From DATBGO01 sp963785765 (GTDB taxonomy: Bacteria; Actinomycetota; Actinomycetes; Streptosporangiales; Streptosporangiaceae): 64,000 bases of DNA. Below, piece by piece: positions 15,752-27,125 of this stretch. The notes below the pieces were generated by a model. The model made no database searches, was not told where the DNA came from, and saw nothing but the letters and a program-made list of their open reading frames with translations. The stretch covers positions 1-64,000 of the forward strand of contig CAWAWM010000004.1 in the NCBI GenBank assembly GCA_963785765.1. Reading direction: 5' to 3'. The translations under genes were made by a program, and so were the position numbers. Each line of letters begins with the position of its first letter. The first letter of the stretch is position 1.

Positions 15752-17037
15752 TCCTCTGACTTCCGCGATTGGCTTCGCCGAAGTGTAGCCGGGCCCGGCA
15801 CCTCGTCTCTGCGAATCTGGCTCACAGCCTCAGGGTCGGGCGCGGGAAACCTGCTCGCCACCTGGTCCCAGACGGCGTCCGCGAGCGCCTCCTTCGGGCC
15901 GCGGGGCACCGGTACCTCGGTGCCGTCCGAGCCCAGGATAATCGCTTCGTTGTCGTCCACCCCGAACCCCAGCCCGCCACCGACCTGATTGACCACCAGG
16001 AGGTCGCAGCCCTTCGCGGTGAGTTTCGCCTGCCCGTTCGCGAGCAGGTTCCCCGTCTCCGCACCGAAACCCACGACGACCTGGCCGCGCTGCGGGCGGC
16101 TGGCCGCCAGCTCGCGCAAGATATCGGGATTTTCCACCAGGCTGATCGGATCCGGGGCAGCACCGGTCTTCTTGATCTTCTCCGCGCTTCTTGCCGCTGG
16201 CCGGTAGTCAGCGACCGCGGCGGCCATGATCACAGCATCGGCGTCAGCCGCGGCCACGCGCACCGCATCCCGCATTTCGCCAGCAGAGATGACCTGAATG
16301 ACCTTGACGCCCGCCGGATCGTCCATGGCCACGTTCGCGGCTACCAGGGTGACGTCCGCGCCGCGCGCCGCCGCGGTGCGGGCGAGCGCGTAACCCTGCC
16401 GGCCAGAGGACCAGTTGCCCAGGAACCGGACCGGGTCGAGCTCCTCCCGGGTGCCGCCTGCCGAGACCACGACCCGACGTCCGGCCAGGTCCGGCCACAG
16501 CCCCGCACCGCCCCGGGCCAGCACCCGCAGCGCGATCCGGAACAGTTCGGCTGGCTCAGGCAGCCGGCCGGGCCCGCTGTCGGCACCGGTGAGGCGACCG
16601 GCGGCGGGCTCGAGCACGAGCGTGCCGCGCTCCCTGAGCACCGCGACGTTGGCACGAGTCGCCGGGTGCTCCCACATCTCGGTGTGCATGGCAGGCGCGA
16701 AGACGACTGGACATCGGGCCGTCAGCAGCACTGCGGTAAGCAGGTCGTCAGACATCCCGGCGGCCGTCCGCGCGAGCAGATCGGCCGTAGCCGGGGCGAC
16801 GAGCACCAGGTCGGCCGACTGACCCAGGCGAACGTGCGGGACCTCGTGCACGTCCGTCCACGCACTGGTCGCCGCGGGCTCGCCAGAGAGCGCCGCCCAG
16901 GTCGCCTCGCCGACGAACCGCAATGAGTCGGGTGTCGGGATGACCCGGACCTGATGGCCGGATTCGGTTAGCAGCCGGAGCAGCTCACAGGACTTGTAAG
17001 CGGCGATCCCAGCGCCCACCCCCAGGATGATGCGCAT
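15748..17037 (-). CDS. coaBC: Bifunctional phosphopantothenoylcysteine decarboxylase/synthase
   Basis: It carries out two steps of coenzyme A synthesis. The N-terminal CoaC flavoprotein domain begins MRIILGVGAGIAAYKSCELLR, and has VLVAPATADLLAR and the active-site loop APAMHTEMWEHPAT. The Asn of the usual PAMN motif is His, as I recall for mycobacteria too. The C-terminal CoaB synthetase domain begins near 190 with VVSAGGTREELDPVRFLGNWSSG and contains AAVADYRP and a KIKK motif. The ATG at 17037 gives the family N-terminus; an open frame upstream overlaps rpoZ and is not coding. 429 residues, normal length. Confidence 0.95.
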   Translation of the reverse strand: MRIILGVGAGIAAYKSCELLRLLTESGHQVRVIPTPDSLRFVGEATWAALSGEPAATSAWTDVHEVPHVRLGQSADLVLVAPATADLLARTAAGMSDDLLTAVLLTARCPVVFAPAMHTEMWEHPATRANVAVLRERGTLVLEPAAGRLTGADSGPGRLPEPAELFRIALRVLARGGAGLWPDLAGRRVVVSAGGTREELDPVRFLGNWSSGRQGYALARTAAARGADVTLVAANVAMDDPAGVKVIQVISAGEMRDAVRVAAADADAVIMAAAVADYRPAARSAEKIKKTGAAPDPISLVENPDILRELAASRPQRGQVVVGFGAETGNLLANGQAKLTAKGCDLLVVNQVGGGLGFGVDDNEAIILGSDGTEVPVPRGPKEALADAVWDQVASRFPAPDPEAVSQIRRDEVPGPATLRRSQSRKSEE

Positions 17038-17077
17038 CGGCCGGTGCCCGGCTCGCTGCCGGCTTGCCTGAGCTTCC

Positions 17078-17347
17078 TCAGCCTGCCAGCGGCTCCGGCG
17101 TCTCGGCCTTGATAAGTCCCTCGCTGATCTCGCGCAGCGCGATTGACAGCGGCTTCTCCTGAACGCGGGTCTCGACGAGCGGGCCCACGTACTCGAGCAG
17201 GCCCTCGCCCAGCTGAGCGTAATAGGCGTTGATCTGCCTGGCCCGCTTCGACGCCATGATGACGAGGCCATACTTGCTGTCCACCACTTTGAGCAGATCG
17301 TCGATGGGTGGATTGATGATGCCTTCCCCGGCCGGAGTCCCTGCCAC
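17078..17347 (-). CDS. rpoZ: RNA polymerase omega subunit
   Basis: A small 89-residue subunit that helps assemble RNA polymerase. The characteristic stretch IINPPIDDLLKVVDSKYGLVIMASKRARQIN, the double-Tyr NAYYAQL and the C-terminal KPLSIALREISEGLI are all present. The GTG start has GGAAGG seven nt upstream. coaBC follows after 40 nt. In related genomes gmk lies immediately upstream; here the preceding 304 nt contain no gene. Confidence 0.96.
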   Translation of the reverse strand: MAGTPAGEGIINPPIDDLLKVVDSKYGLVIMASKRARQINAYYAQLGEGLLEYVGPLVETRVQEKPLSIALREISEGLIKAETPEPLAG

Positions 17348-17651
17348 CTTGTGCCTTCCATGTCATCGCGCGCGGTCGGCCATCTGAGGCCGCTCTCCAG
17401 GCTACCAGCCGCCAGCAGAGATCCCGCAGCGTACTTGCCGACAGGCGGGACTGCCGTCGGCCACCTGGCCCGGCGGCATCCCAGCCGCCCGGGCCGAGCG
17501 GAAAAGAAGCGAGACTTACCGGCACACATACGACATGCGCCGATCAGGGGAGGCGGGTACGCAGGCCGGGCTGACCGTCGCTTACGGACGAGCCGACCGC
17601 GGCGAGGCGTACCCGCCCTGCCCCTGATATCTCGCGTACCGGTCCCGCGGA
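17348..17651. other. Gene-free gap where gmk is expected
   Basis: This stretch lies between mihF and rpoZ, where guanylate kinase (about 600 nt) sits in most actinobacteria. No frame here shows P-loop or guanylate-kinase motifs. It contains a long inverted repeat at 17543-17628 and the rpoZ ribosome site; the rest is unstructured GC-rich sequence. Confidence 0.7.
17543..17628. repeat. Long imperfect inverted repeat between mihF and rpoZ
   Basis: The arms ATCAGGGG-A-GGCGGGTACGC (17543-17562) and GCGTACCCGCC-CTG-CCCCTGAT (17607-17628) pair over 19 bp with one small internal asymmetry, enclosing about 44 nt that could fold further. No T-run follows on either strand. It could be a Rho-type or processing hairpin after mihF, a leader element for rpoZ, or the footprint of a past excision. 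Confidence 0.8.
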
Positions 17652-17966
17652 CTAGCCGCGAAACTCGTTCTCAAGTGCCGTCCGCTGGTTTGCGCCGAGA
17701 CCGCGAACACGCCGTGACTCGGCAATGCCGAGCCGTTCCATGATCTGCTTAGCGCGCACCTTGCCGACGCCTGGCATCGACTCGAGCAGCGCCGACACCT
17801 TCATCTTTCCGACGACGTCATCCGTCTGGCCCTCCTTGAGGACTTCGGGAAGCGTCTTGTCGTTCGTCTTCAGCTTGTTCTTGACCTCAGCACGTTCCTT
17901 GCGCGCCTTAGCAGCCTTCTCCAGGGCTGCAGCTCGCTGTTCGGGGGTCAGTGGAGGAAGAGCCAC
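17652..17966 (-). CDS. mihF: Actinobacterial integration host factor (mIHF/sIHF)
   Basis: A nucleoid-associated DNA-binding protein unique to actinobacteria. The 104-residue protein begins MALPPLTPEQRAAALEKAA, has a long basic helix (KARKERAEVKNKLK), and a helix-two-turn-helix core LLESMPGVGKVRAKQIMERLGIAESRRVRGLG for minor-groove DNA contact. The GTG start has GAGGTG about 8 nt upstream. A plausible own promoter and a structured leader lie upstream, so it is at least partly uncoupled from the pyr operon on the same strand. Confidence 0.96.
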   Translation of the reverse strand: MALPPLTPEQRAAALEKAAKARKERAEVKNKLKTNDKTLPEVLKEGQTDDVVGKMKVSALLESMPGVGKVRAKQIMERLGIAESRRVRGLGANQRTALENEFRG

Positions 17967-17992
17967 GCGTGGTCACCTCGGGTTTCGTATCG

Positions 17993-18026
17993 AAAAACTC
18001 GCTCCGCGAGGGGAAACTAGCGAGTT
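17993..18026 (-). terminator. Terminator-like hairpin in the mihF leader
   Basis: On the minus strand AACTCGC and GCGAGTT pair (7 bp, 17-nt loop) and are followed by a run of five T. The hairpin lies between the candidate mihF promoter (18091-18118) and the mihF start, so it could attenuate mihF or end read-through from the pyr operon. Confidence 0.55.
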
Positions 18027-18067
18027 CGGCCCCGGACGGCAACGCAAACCCACGTTTGTGACGTCAT
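18017..18067 (-). CDS. Possible 16-codon leader ORF upstream of mihF
   Basis: An ATG lies 10-20 nt downstream of the candidate promoter and opens a 16-residue frame beginning MTSQTWVC and ending RGRTR. Its stop codon falls in the loop of the terminator-like hairpin, directly after the 5' arm. No strong ribosome site is visible. The arrangement resembles a translated attenuator but could be chance. Confidence 0.3.
   Translation of the reverse strand: MTSQTWVCVAVRGRTR
18059..18066. promoter_or_regulatory. TGACGTCA palindrome in the mihF leader
   Basis: A perfect 8-bp palindrome in AT-rich flanks lies just downstream of the candidate mihF promoter. This is a good shape and position for a dimeric repressor site. 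The binding protein is unknown. Confidence 0.3.
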
Positions 18068-18090
18068 AAATTATCCAATATTACTTCTCG

Positions 18091-18118
18091 AACATAACCA
18101 GATACGCAGCGTAGTCAA
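18091..18118 (-). promoter_or_regulatory. Candidate sigma-A promoter of mihF
   Basis: Minus strand TTGACT (18113-18118), 16 nt, TATGTT (18091-18096), within the most AT-rich stretch between pyrF and mihF. It predicts a leader of about 115 nt. Confidence 0.6.
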
Positions 18119-18199
18119 ATGTGTCACCTGCGCCTCACCGCCGCACGAAAGCCCTGCTAACCGCTGGGCGGGGTCCGGCCGGGAAAACAGCGCCCCCGT

Positions 18200-18360
18200 G
18201 GCCGGGAAACCGGCGCTGCTCAGCCCGGAAACCAGCCGCGCAGCCAGTCCCGAAACCGGCGCCGCTCAGCCCCGAAACGGCCCCGGCTCAGCCCGAAACC
18301 GGGCGCTCCCCAGCCCGAATCCGGCCCCGCTCAGCCCGAAACCAGCCCCGGCTCAACCCG
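18200..18360. repeat. Degenerate tandem repeat, about 21 bp unit
   Basis: Six to seven imperfect copies of a unit like CTCAGCCCGAAACCGGCCCCG lie between the pyrF stop and the mihF promoter. Copies differ by substitutions and 1-2 bp indels. There is no spacer-repeat alternation, so it is not CRISPR. It fills most of the 449-nt pyrF-mihF gap. Confidence 0.7.
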
Positions 18361-18415
18361 GTGGGCGGAAACTGGCCGGGTACGGCGCGCTGAGGCGGCC
18401 GGTAATGGGCCAGAC

Positions 18416-19120
18416 TCAGCCCGGCATCGCGATACGCCGGATAGATGCGGCCATGGCGGCTGCGGCCGCACCAGGGTCCGCGGCGGCCGTGATGGGGCGG
18501 CCGACCACCAGTAGATCGGCGCCGGCCCGCAGCGCCTCCTCCGGCGTGGCGACTCTGGCCTGATCGTGGTTGTCCGCGCCGGCCAGCCGGATGCCCGGAG
18601 TGACCAGCAGGATGTCCGGGCCAACTTCGGCGCGCAGCGCAGCCACCTCACGCGGTGAGCAGACCAGGCCGTGGGCACCTGCCTCCACGGCCAGGACCGC
18701 CAGCCGCCGGACCGCGTCGGGAACCGGGCCAGCCAGCCCGATGCGGTCGAGATCCGCGCTGCTCAGTGACGTGACCACCGTGACCGCGATGATCTTGGCG
18801 CCGGGTGCGGCGTCGACCGCAGCCCGGACCATAGCCGAGCCTCCGGCCGCGTGCACGGTCAGCAGGTCCGGCCGGAGCCTGGCCACCGCCCGCGCTGCTC
18901 CCGCGACGGTGGCCGGGATGTCGTGCAGCTTCAGGTCGAGGAAGACCTGGACGCCGCTGGCGCCCCGCACCGAGGCCACCGCCTCCGGGCCGTACCGAAG
19001 GTACAGCTCAAGACCGACCTTGACCGTGCTGACGTGCGGAGTGACCAGCGCCGCCCACCGGGCCGCGACATCCAGGTCCGGTGCGTCCAGCGCAACGGCG
19101 ATCGGTGCGGGCTGGGTCAC
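18416..19120 (-). CDS. pyrF: Orotidine-5'-phosphate decarboxylase
   Basis: Last step to UMP. The 234-residue TIM-barrel protein is of the short bacterial type. It begins with the substrate-binding strand IAVALDAPD, has the catalytic FLDLKLHDIPATV (Lys-Asp network), VHAAGG, and the C-terminal LLVTPGIR and LLVVGRPIT phosphate-binding segments. The GTG start with GGAGG upstream lies 11 nt after the pyrD stop. It ends the pyr operon. Confidence 0.95.
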   Translation of the reverse strand: MTQPAPIAVALDAPDLDVAARWAALVTPHVSTVKVGLELYLRYGPEAVASVRGASGVQVFLDLKLHDIPATVAGAARAVARLRPDLLTVHAAGGSAMVRAAVDAAPGAKIIAVTVVTSLSSADLDRIGLAGPVPDAVRRLAVLAVEAGAHGLVCSPREVAALRAEVGPDILLVTPGIRLAGADNHDQARVATPEEALRAGADLLVVGRPITAAADPGAAAAAMAASIRRIAMPG

Positions 19121-19131
19121 GTGAGCCTCCC

Positions 19132-20097
19132 TTACAGCACGTTCCCGGCGCGCTTGCGCCGGGCGGCGGCGCGCGGCTCATGAGCCAGCCCGACTACGTC
19201 AGCGAGCCGTTCGACGCCGCGCTTCGTCAGTTCCTCGTCGAGCTCGCGCAGGATGCGCACGCACGCTGAGGGGTCATGGAAGATCGTCGTGCCGACGCTG
19301 ACCATATTTGCCCCCGCGAGGATGAGCTCCACGGCGTCCTGCCCAGTCCGGACGCCGCCCATGCCGATGATCGGCACGTCGGGGAAAGCCTCCCGGACCT
19401 GCCAGATGCACCGGACGGCGATGGGCCGGATCGCCGGCCCGGACAGCCCGCCGGTGAGCCCGGCCAGTGCGGGTCGCATCGTGTCCGGGTCGATCGACAT
19501 GCCGAGCAGCGTATTGATCATCGAAAGCCCGTCGGCCCCCGCCGACACGCACGACCTGGCGATGCTGACGATGTCGGTCACGTCCGGGGACAGCTTGGCG
19601 AACACCGGGATGTCGTAGCGGGCCCGGCCGCGGACCGCCTCGGTGACCGCCGCGGCGGCGCCGGGATCGCAGGCGAAGACCTGGCCCCGGTCCTCGACGT
19701 TCGGGCAGGAGATGTTCACCTCGATCGCGGTGACCCCGGCCGCGTCGGAGAGCCGGCCCGCCAGCTCCGCGTACTCCTCGACGGTGCCGCCCGCGATCGA
19801 CACCACGGCGCGCGCGCCCCTGGACAGCAGCCAGGGCAGATCCCGCTGCAGGAAGGCGTCGATACCCGGTCCCTGCAGCCCGATCGAGTTGAGCATGCCG
19901 CTGGGTGTCTCGGCCATCCGCGGCGTGGGCAGGCCCGCCCGGGGCGCGAGCATGACCGACTTGGTCACGATCGCGCCGATTTTCGAGACATCGAAGAACT
20001 GGGCTAGCTCGCGTCCCGAGCCTGCGCATCCGGACGCGGTGAGGATCGGGTTGGGCAGCTCGATATGGCCGAGCCTGGTGCGGAGGTCAGCGGCCAT
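19132..20097 (-). CDS. pyrD: Dihydroorotate dehydrogenase, class 1B catalytic subunit
   Basis: It oxidises dihydroorotate to orotate using FMN. The active-site Cys lies in EVNISCPNVED, marking the cytosolic class 1 enzymes rather than the membrane quinone-linked class 2. Other motifs are FAKLSPDVTD (Lys), SMINTLLGMSID and IIGMGGVRTGQDAVELILAGA (FMN phosphate). A pyrK-like partner gene directly upstream identifies class 1B, which uses NAD. The start at 20097 gives the family N-terminus MAADLRTRL and an 11-nt overlap with pyrK; an ATG at 20157 would overlap by 71 nt. The C-terminus is arginine-rich. Confidence 0.93.
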   Translation of the reverse strand: MAADLRTRLGHIELPNPILTASGCAGSGRELAQFFDVSKIGAIVTKSVMLAPRAGLPTPRMAETPSGMLNSIGLQGPGIDAFLQRDLPWLLSRGARAVVSIAGGTVEEYAELAGRLSDAAGVTAIEVNISCPNVEDRGQVFACDPGAAAAVTEAVRGRARYDIPVFAKLSPDVTDIVSIARSCVSAGADGLSMINTLLGMSIDPDTMRPALAGLTGGLSGPAIRPIAVRCIWQVREAFPDVPIIGMGGVRTGQDAVELILAGANMVSVGTTIFHDPSACVRILRELDEELTKRGVERLADVVGLAHEPRAAARRKRAGNVL

Positions 20098-21081
20098 GGC
20101 CAGCCCGCCCTGGTGGCCGTCGCGACTGCCCGTCACCGGACTGGGCGCTGGCCGCACCTGGCCGGCGCGCGCCGCCGGCGTTCGTCGCCGCGGCGGCCCG
20201 GTGCCGCGACCGCGGCTCCCAGCCGGGCGCCCCGAACGCGTCGAACGGGATGGTCCCGATGTCGTCCCAGCGCACCTGCTGGCCGCGGAACACCGGACCG
20301 TCCACGCAGGACCGGACCATCCTGGTGATCCCGTCGGTGCCCGCCACCGGCAGCACGCAGGTCATGCAGACCCCGATGCCGCAGGCCATGGACTCCTCGA
20401 CCAGCGCCTGGACCGGGATCTCGTACCGGCTGGCCAGCGCGGTGACCTGGCGCAGCATCGGCATCGGCCCGCAGGCGTAGATGACGTCGGTCCTGGCCTC
20501 GTGAATGACCTGGCTCAGCATGTCGGTCACCAGCCCGCGGCTGCCCAGCGAGCCGTCTTCGGTCGTGATCGTCGCCGTGCGGCCGGTCCGCCGGGCCGTC
20601 AGCGCGCCGAACACGCGGTCCCCGGTCGCCGCACCGAGCAGGAAGTCCACCGAGCACCGGCGCTCGCGCAGCCTGGCGGCCAGCGCGAACAGCGGCGCGC
20701 TGCCGTAGCCGCCCCCGATGAGCAGGCAGCTGACCGGGTCGCGCGGAACCGGGAACGGCCGCCCCAGCGGGCCGGTGACATCCAGCACATCCCTGGCCCG
20801 GCAGTCGGCCAGCCACCGGGTTCCCCGGCCGCGCGCGGCGAAGATGAACTCCACCGTGCCGCCGTGGTCGGGCCGCACGTCGTGAATCGAGAACGCCCGC
20901 CGGAGCAGCATGGAGGTGTCCGGGCCGCCCACCGCCACCGCCACGAACTGGCCGGGCCGGAACCTGGCCGCCACGCCGGGCGCCACCACCGTCATCGCGT
21001 GGTAGGCGTCAACCCGGCGGACGGTCAGCACCGTCCCGCGGACCTGGACCGGGCCCGCCTCCACTTCACCGCCTGTACTGA

Positions 21082-21085
<4 letters not shown>
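20087..21085 (-). CDS. pyrK: Dihydroorotate dehydrogenase electron-transfer subunit
   Basis: The iron-sulfur flavoprotein partner of class 1B PyrD, passing electrons to NAD. The N-terminal ferredoxin-reductase FAD domain has LRRAFSIHD (RxFS type FAD motif), then an NAD domain with LLIGGGYGSAPLFALA and VIYACGPMPMLRQV. The [2Fe-2S] ligands lie in ESMACGIGVCMTC and a later RSCVDGPVF. It has 332 residues, longer than usual because of a variable Arg/Ala-rich tail of about 50 residues. ATG overlaps the carB stop as ATGA. Confidence 0.93.
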
Positions 21086-24558
<3,473 letters not shown>

Positions 24559-24600
24559 CGCGGCTCCCCTTCGCTGGTCGGCCGCGGCGGGCCTGGCCGG

Positions 24601-25758
24601 TCATCTGGGCTGCTCCATCAGCTCGCAGAACCCGGCGAACAGGCTTCCCGCGTCATGCGGGCCGGGCGCGGCCTCCGGATGGAACTGGACGCTGAACGCC
24701 GGCCGTTCCAGCAGCCGCAGCCCCTCGACCACGCCGTCGTTCAGGTTGACGTGGCTGACCTCGGCCGGGCCGAACGGGGTGTCGAACCTGCGCTCGGCGG
24801 GCATCGCCACCGCGAACCCGTGATTGTGGCTGGTGATCAGGACCCGCCCGGTCCGCAGGTCCTGGACCGGGTGGTTCACGCCGCGGTGCCCGAAGCGCAG
24901 CTTGTAGGTGCCCAGGCCGAGCGCCTGGCCGAGGATCTGGCTGCCCAGGCAGATCCCGAACAGCGGGACGCCCGCGGCCAGCACCTCGCGCATCGCCTCG
25001 ACCGCGTAGCCGGCGGCGGCGGGATCACCGGGCCCGTTGGAGAAGAAGACCCCGTCCGGACCGCTAGCCAGGATCTGCTCCGCCGTGCTCGCCGCGGGCA
25101 GCACCAGGACCTCGCAGCCGAGCCTGGCCATCGCGGCCGGCGTGGCCGCCTTGATGCCGAGGTCGACGGCGGCGACCCGGTACCTGACCGGCGCGGGATG
25201 CGGCGGCCGCACCAGGTACGGCTCGGTGGTCGACACGTCGCGGGCCAGGTCGGCCCCGGTCATCCGCGGGCTGGCCAGGACCCGCTCCAGCAGCCTGGCC
25301 GGATCGGCCTCGTCGGTGCTGATCGCGGCCCGCATCGCGCCGCGCTCGCGCAGGTGCCTGGTCAGCGCGCGGGTACCGGTGATCGCGATGCCGGTGATGC
25401 CCTGGGCCCGCAGTTCGTCCTCCAGCCCCCGGACGGCGCGCCAGCTGGACGTTATCCGGGCGGGCTCCCTGACCACATAGCCGCTCACCCAGATGCGGCG
25501 GGACTCCGGGTCGTCATCGTTGACCCCGGTATTGCCGATGTGCGGAGCCGTCATCGTGACGATCTGCCTGCAGTACGACGGGTCGGTGAGGGTTTCCTGG
25601 TAACCGGTCATGCCGGTGTTGAAGACCAGCTCGCCGAAGGTCTCCCCCGGCGCGCCGTAACCGGTCCCGCGGAACGTCAGGCCATCCTCGAGGACCAGCA
25701 GCGCCGGGCGTCCCGCCGGTTCCTGGCGGTCGGCAGCCACCGGGTGTGCGGCCGTCAC
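24601..25758 (-). CDS. carA: Carbamoyl-phosphate synthase small (glutaminase) subunit
   Basis: It supplies ammonia from glutamine to CarB. The N-terminal CPSase small domain has LVFNTGMTGYQETLTDPSY. The class I glutamine amidotransferase domain has the nucleophile Cys in GICLGSQILGQ and the His/Glu pair in SVQFHPEAAPGP. In classic CarA the elbow reads GICLGHQ; the His to Ser change occurs in other functional CarA proteins I recall. 385 residues. The GTG start overlaps the pyrC stop as GTGA. Confidence 0.96.
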   Translation of the reverse strand: MTAAHPVAADRQEPAGRPALLVLEDGLTFRGTGYGAPGETFGELVFNTGMTGYQETLTDPSYCRQIVTMTAPHIGNTGVNDDDPESRRIWVSGYVVREPARITSSWRAVRGLEDELRAQGITGIAITGTRALTRHLRERGAMRAAISTDEADPARLLERVLASPRMTGADLARDVSTTEPYLVRPPHPAPVRYRVAAVDLGIKAATPAAMARLGCEVLVLPAASTAEQILASGPDGVFFSNGPGDPAAAGYAVEAMREVLAAGVPLFGICLGSQILGQALGLGTYKLRFGHRGVNHPVQDLRTGRVLITSHNHGFAVAMPAERRFDTPFGPAEVSHVNLNDGVVEGLRLLERPAFSVQFHPEAAPGPHDAGSLFAGFCELMEQPR

Positions 25759-27125
25759 CGGACCAGCTTCCCGTCGAGCACCGTCGGGGTGCCGCGCAGG
25801 AAGGTGGCGACCACCCGGCCCGGCAGCACCATGCCCGCGAACGGCGTGTTGCGGCTCTTCGATGCGTGCCCGGACGGATCAACGGCCTCCCGCGGCGACG
25901 GGTCGTACAGGACCAGGTTGGCCGGGGCGCCAGGCTGCGCGCTGCCATGCCCGGCGAGGCGGCCGATCGCGGCGGGCCTGGCCGACATCCGGTCGGCCAC
26001 GCCTGCCCAGTCCAGCAGCCCGGTCTCGACCATCGCCTCGTGGACCACGCGCAGCGCCGTCTCCAGCCCGGTCATGCCGAACGCCGCCACGCCCCACTCG
26101 GTTTCCTTGTCCTCCAGGGCGTGCGGAGCGTGATCGGTGGCGACGCAGTCGATCGTGCCGTCGGCCAGTGCCGCCCGCAGCGCGGCCACGTCGTCGGCGG
26201 TGCGCAGCGGCGGGTTGACCTTGTACACCGGGTCGTAGCCGGCCGCGAGCTCGTCGGTGAGCAGCAGGTGGTGCGGAGTCACCTCGGCGGTCACCTGCCA
26301 GCCCTTGGACTTGGCCCACCGGATGATCTCAACCGAGCCCGCGGTCGACACGTGGCAGACATGCAGCGCGGACTGGACGTGCGCGGCGAGCAGGCAGTCC
26401 CTGGCCACGATCGCTTCCTCGGCGACCGCTGGCCACCCGGTCAGGCCGAGCCTGCCGGACACCGCGCCCTCGTTCACCTGCGCGCCGTCGGTGAGCCTGG
26501 GCTCCTGGGCGTGCTGGGCGATGACGCCGCCGAAGGCCTTGACGTACTCCAGGGCCCGGCGCATCAGCACCGCGTCCCAGACGCATCTGCCGTCGTCAGA
26601 GAAGACCCTGACCCGGGCGGCCGAGTCAGCCATCGCGCCGAGCTCGGCCAGCTGGCGCCCGGCCAGCCCGACGGTGACCGCCCCGACCGGCTGGACGTCA
26701 CAGCGGCCCGCCTGCTTGCCTAGCCGCCAGATCTGCTCCACCACGCCAGCGGTGTCCGCGACCGGATCGGTGTTGGCCATCGCGTGCACGGCGGTGAACC
26801 CGCCGAGCGCCGCGGCTGCCGTGCCGCTCTCGATCGTCTCGGCGTCTTCCCGGCCCGGCTCGCGCAGATGGGCGTGCAGGTCAACGAGGCCGGGCAGCAG
26901 GATCAGGCCGTCGGCGTCGAGCTGGCTCGCGCCCGCGGGCCCGGTGCCCGAGCCGAGCTCGGTGACGATCCCGGCGGAGATCAGCACGTTGACGGGGTCG
27001 CCGCCGCTGGGCCTGGCCCCCTTGATCACCCAGTCTGACGGCGGCGGGTCCGACAGCAGTGGGTCCGACTGCAGTGGGTCCGACTGCAGTGTGTCTGATG
27101 GCAGTGTGTCTGATCGCATGGTCAT
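25755..27125 (-). CDS. pyrC: Dihydroorotase
   Basis: Third step of UMP synthesis. The 456-residue zinc amidohydrolase has the metal-binding DLHAHLREPG (HxH), a later LHVCHVST with a metal-ligand His, and CVATDHAPHALEDKE with the catalytic Asp. An unusual N-terminal tail of about 30 residues is a Ser-Asp-x-Leu/Pro tandem repeat (SDTLPSDTLQSDPLQSDP) before the conserved WVIKGARP strand. The tail is real if translation starts at the ATG that overlaps the pyrB stop as ATGA, which I favour. Confidence 0.95.
   Translation of the reverse strand: MTMRSDTLPSDTLQSDPLQSDPLLSDPPPSDWVIKGARPSGGDPVNVLISAGIVTELGSGTGPAGASQLDADGLILLPGLVDLHAHLREPGREDAETIESGTAAAALGGFTAVHAMANTDPVADTAGVVEQIWRLGKQAGRCDVQPVGAVTVGLAGRQLAELGAMADSAARVRVFSDDGRCVWDAVLMRRALEYVKAFGGVIAQHAQEPRLTDGAQVNEGAVSGRLGLTGWPAVAEEAIVARDCLLAAHVQSALHVCHVSTAGSVEIIRWAKSKGWQVTAEVTPHHLLLTDELAAGYDPVYKVNPPLRTADDVAALRAALADGTIDCVATDHAPHALEDKETEWGVAAFGMTGLETALRVVHEAMVETGLLDWAGVADRMSARPAAIGRLAGHGSAQPGAPANLVLYDPSPREAVDPSGHASKSRNTPFAGMVLPGRVVATFLRGTPTVLDGKLVR
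27045..27117. repeat. 15-bp tandem repeat at the pyrC 5' end
   Basis: About five copies of a unit like GTCCGACTGCAGTGG (later GTCTGATGGCAGTGT) encode the Ser-Asp-x-Leu-x repeat at the PyrC N-terminus. Confidence 0.85.

Noticed and set aside
17038..17529. N-terminal extension of coaBC through rpoZ
   Set aside because: The extension overlaps rpoZ in another frame, is basic and unconserved, and the family N-terminus begins at 17037.
18200..18360. CRISPR-like repeat series in the pyrF-mihF gap
   Set aside because: Units are contiguous and degenerate with no unique spacers, and no cas genes are in the window.
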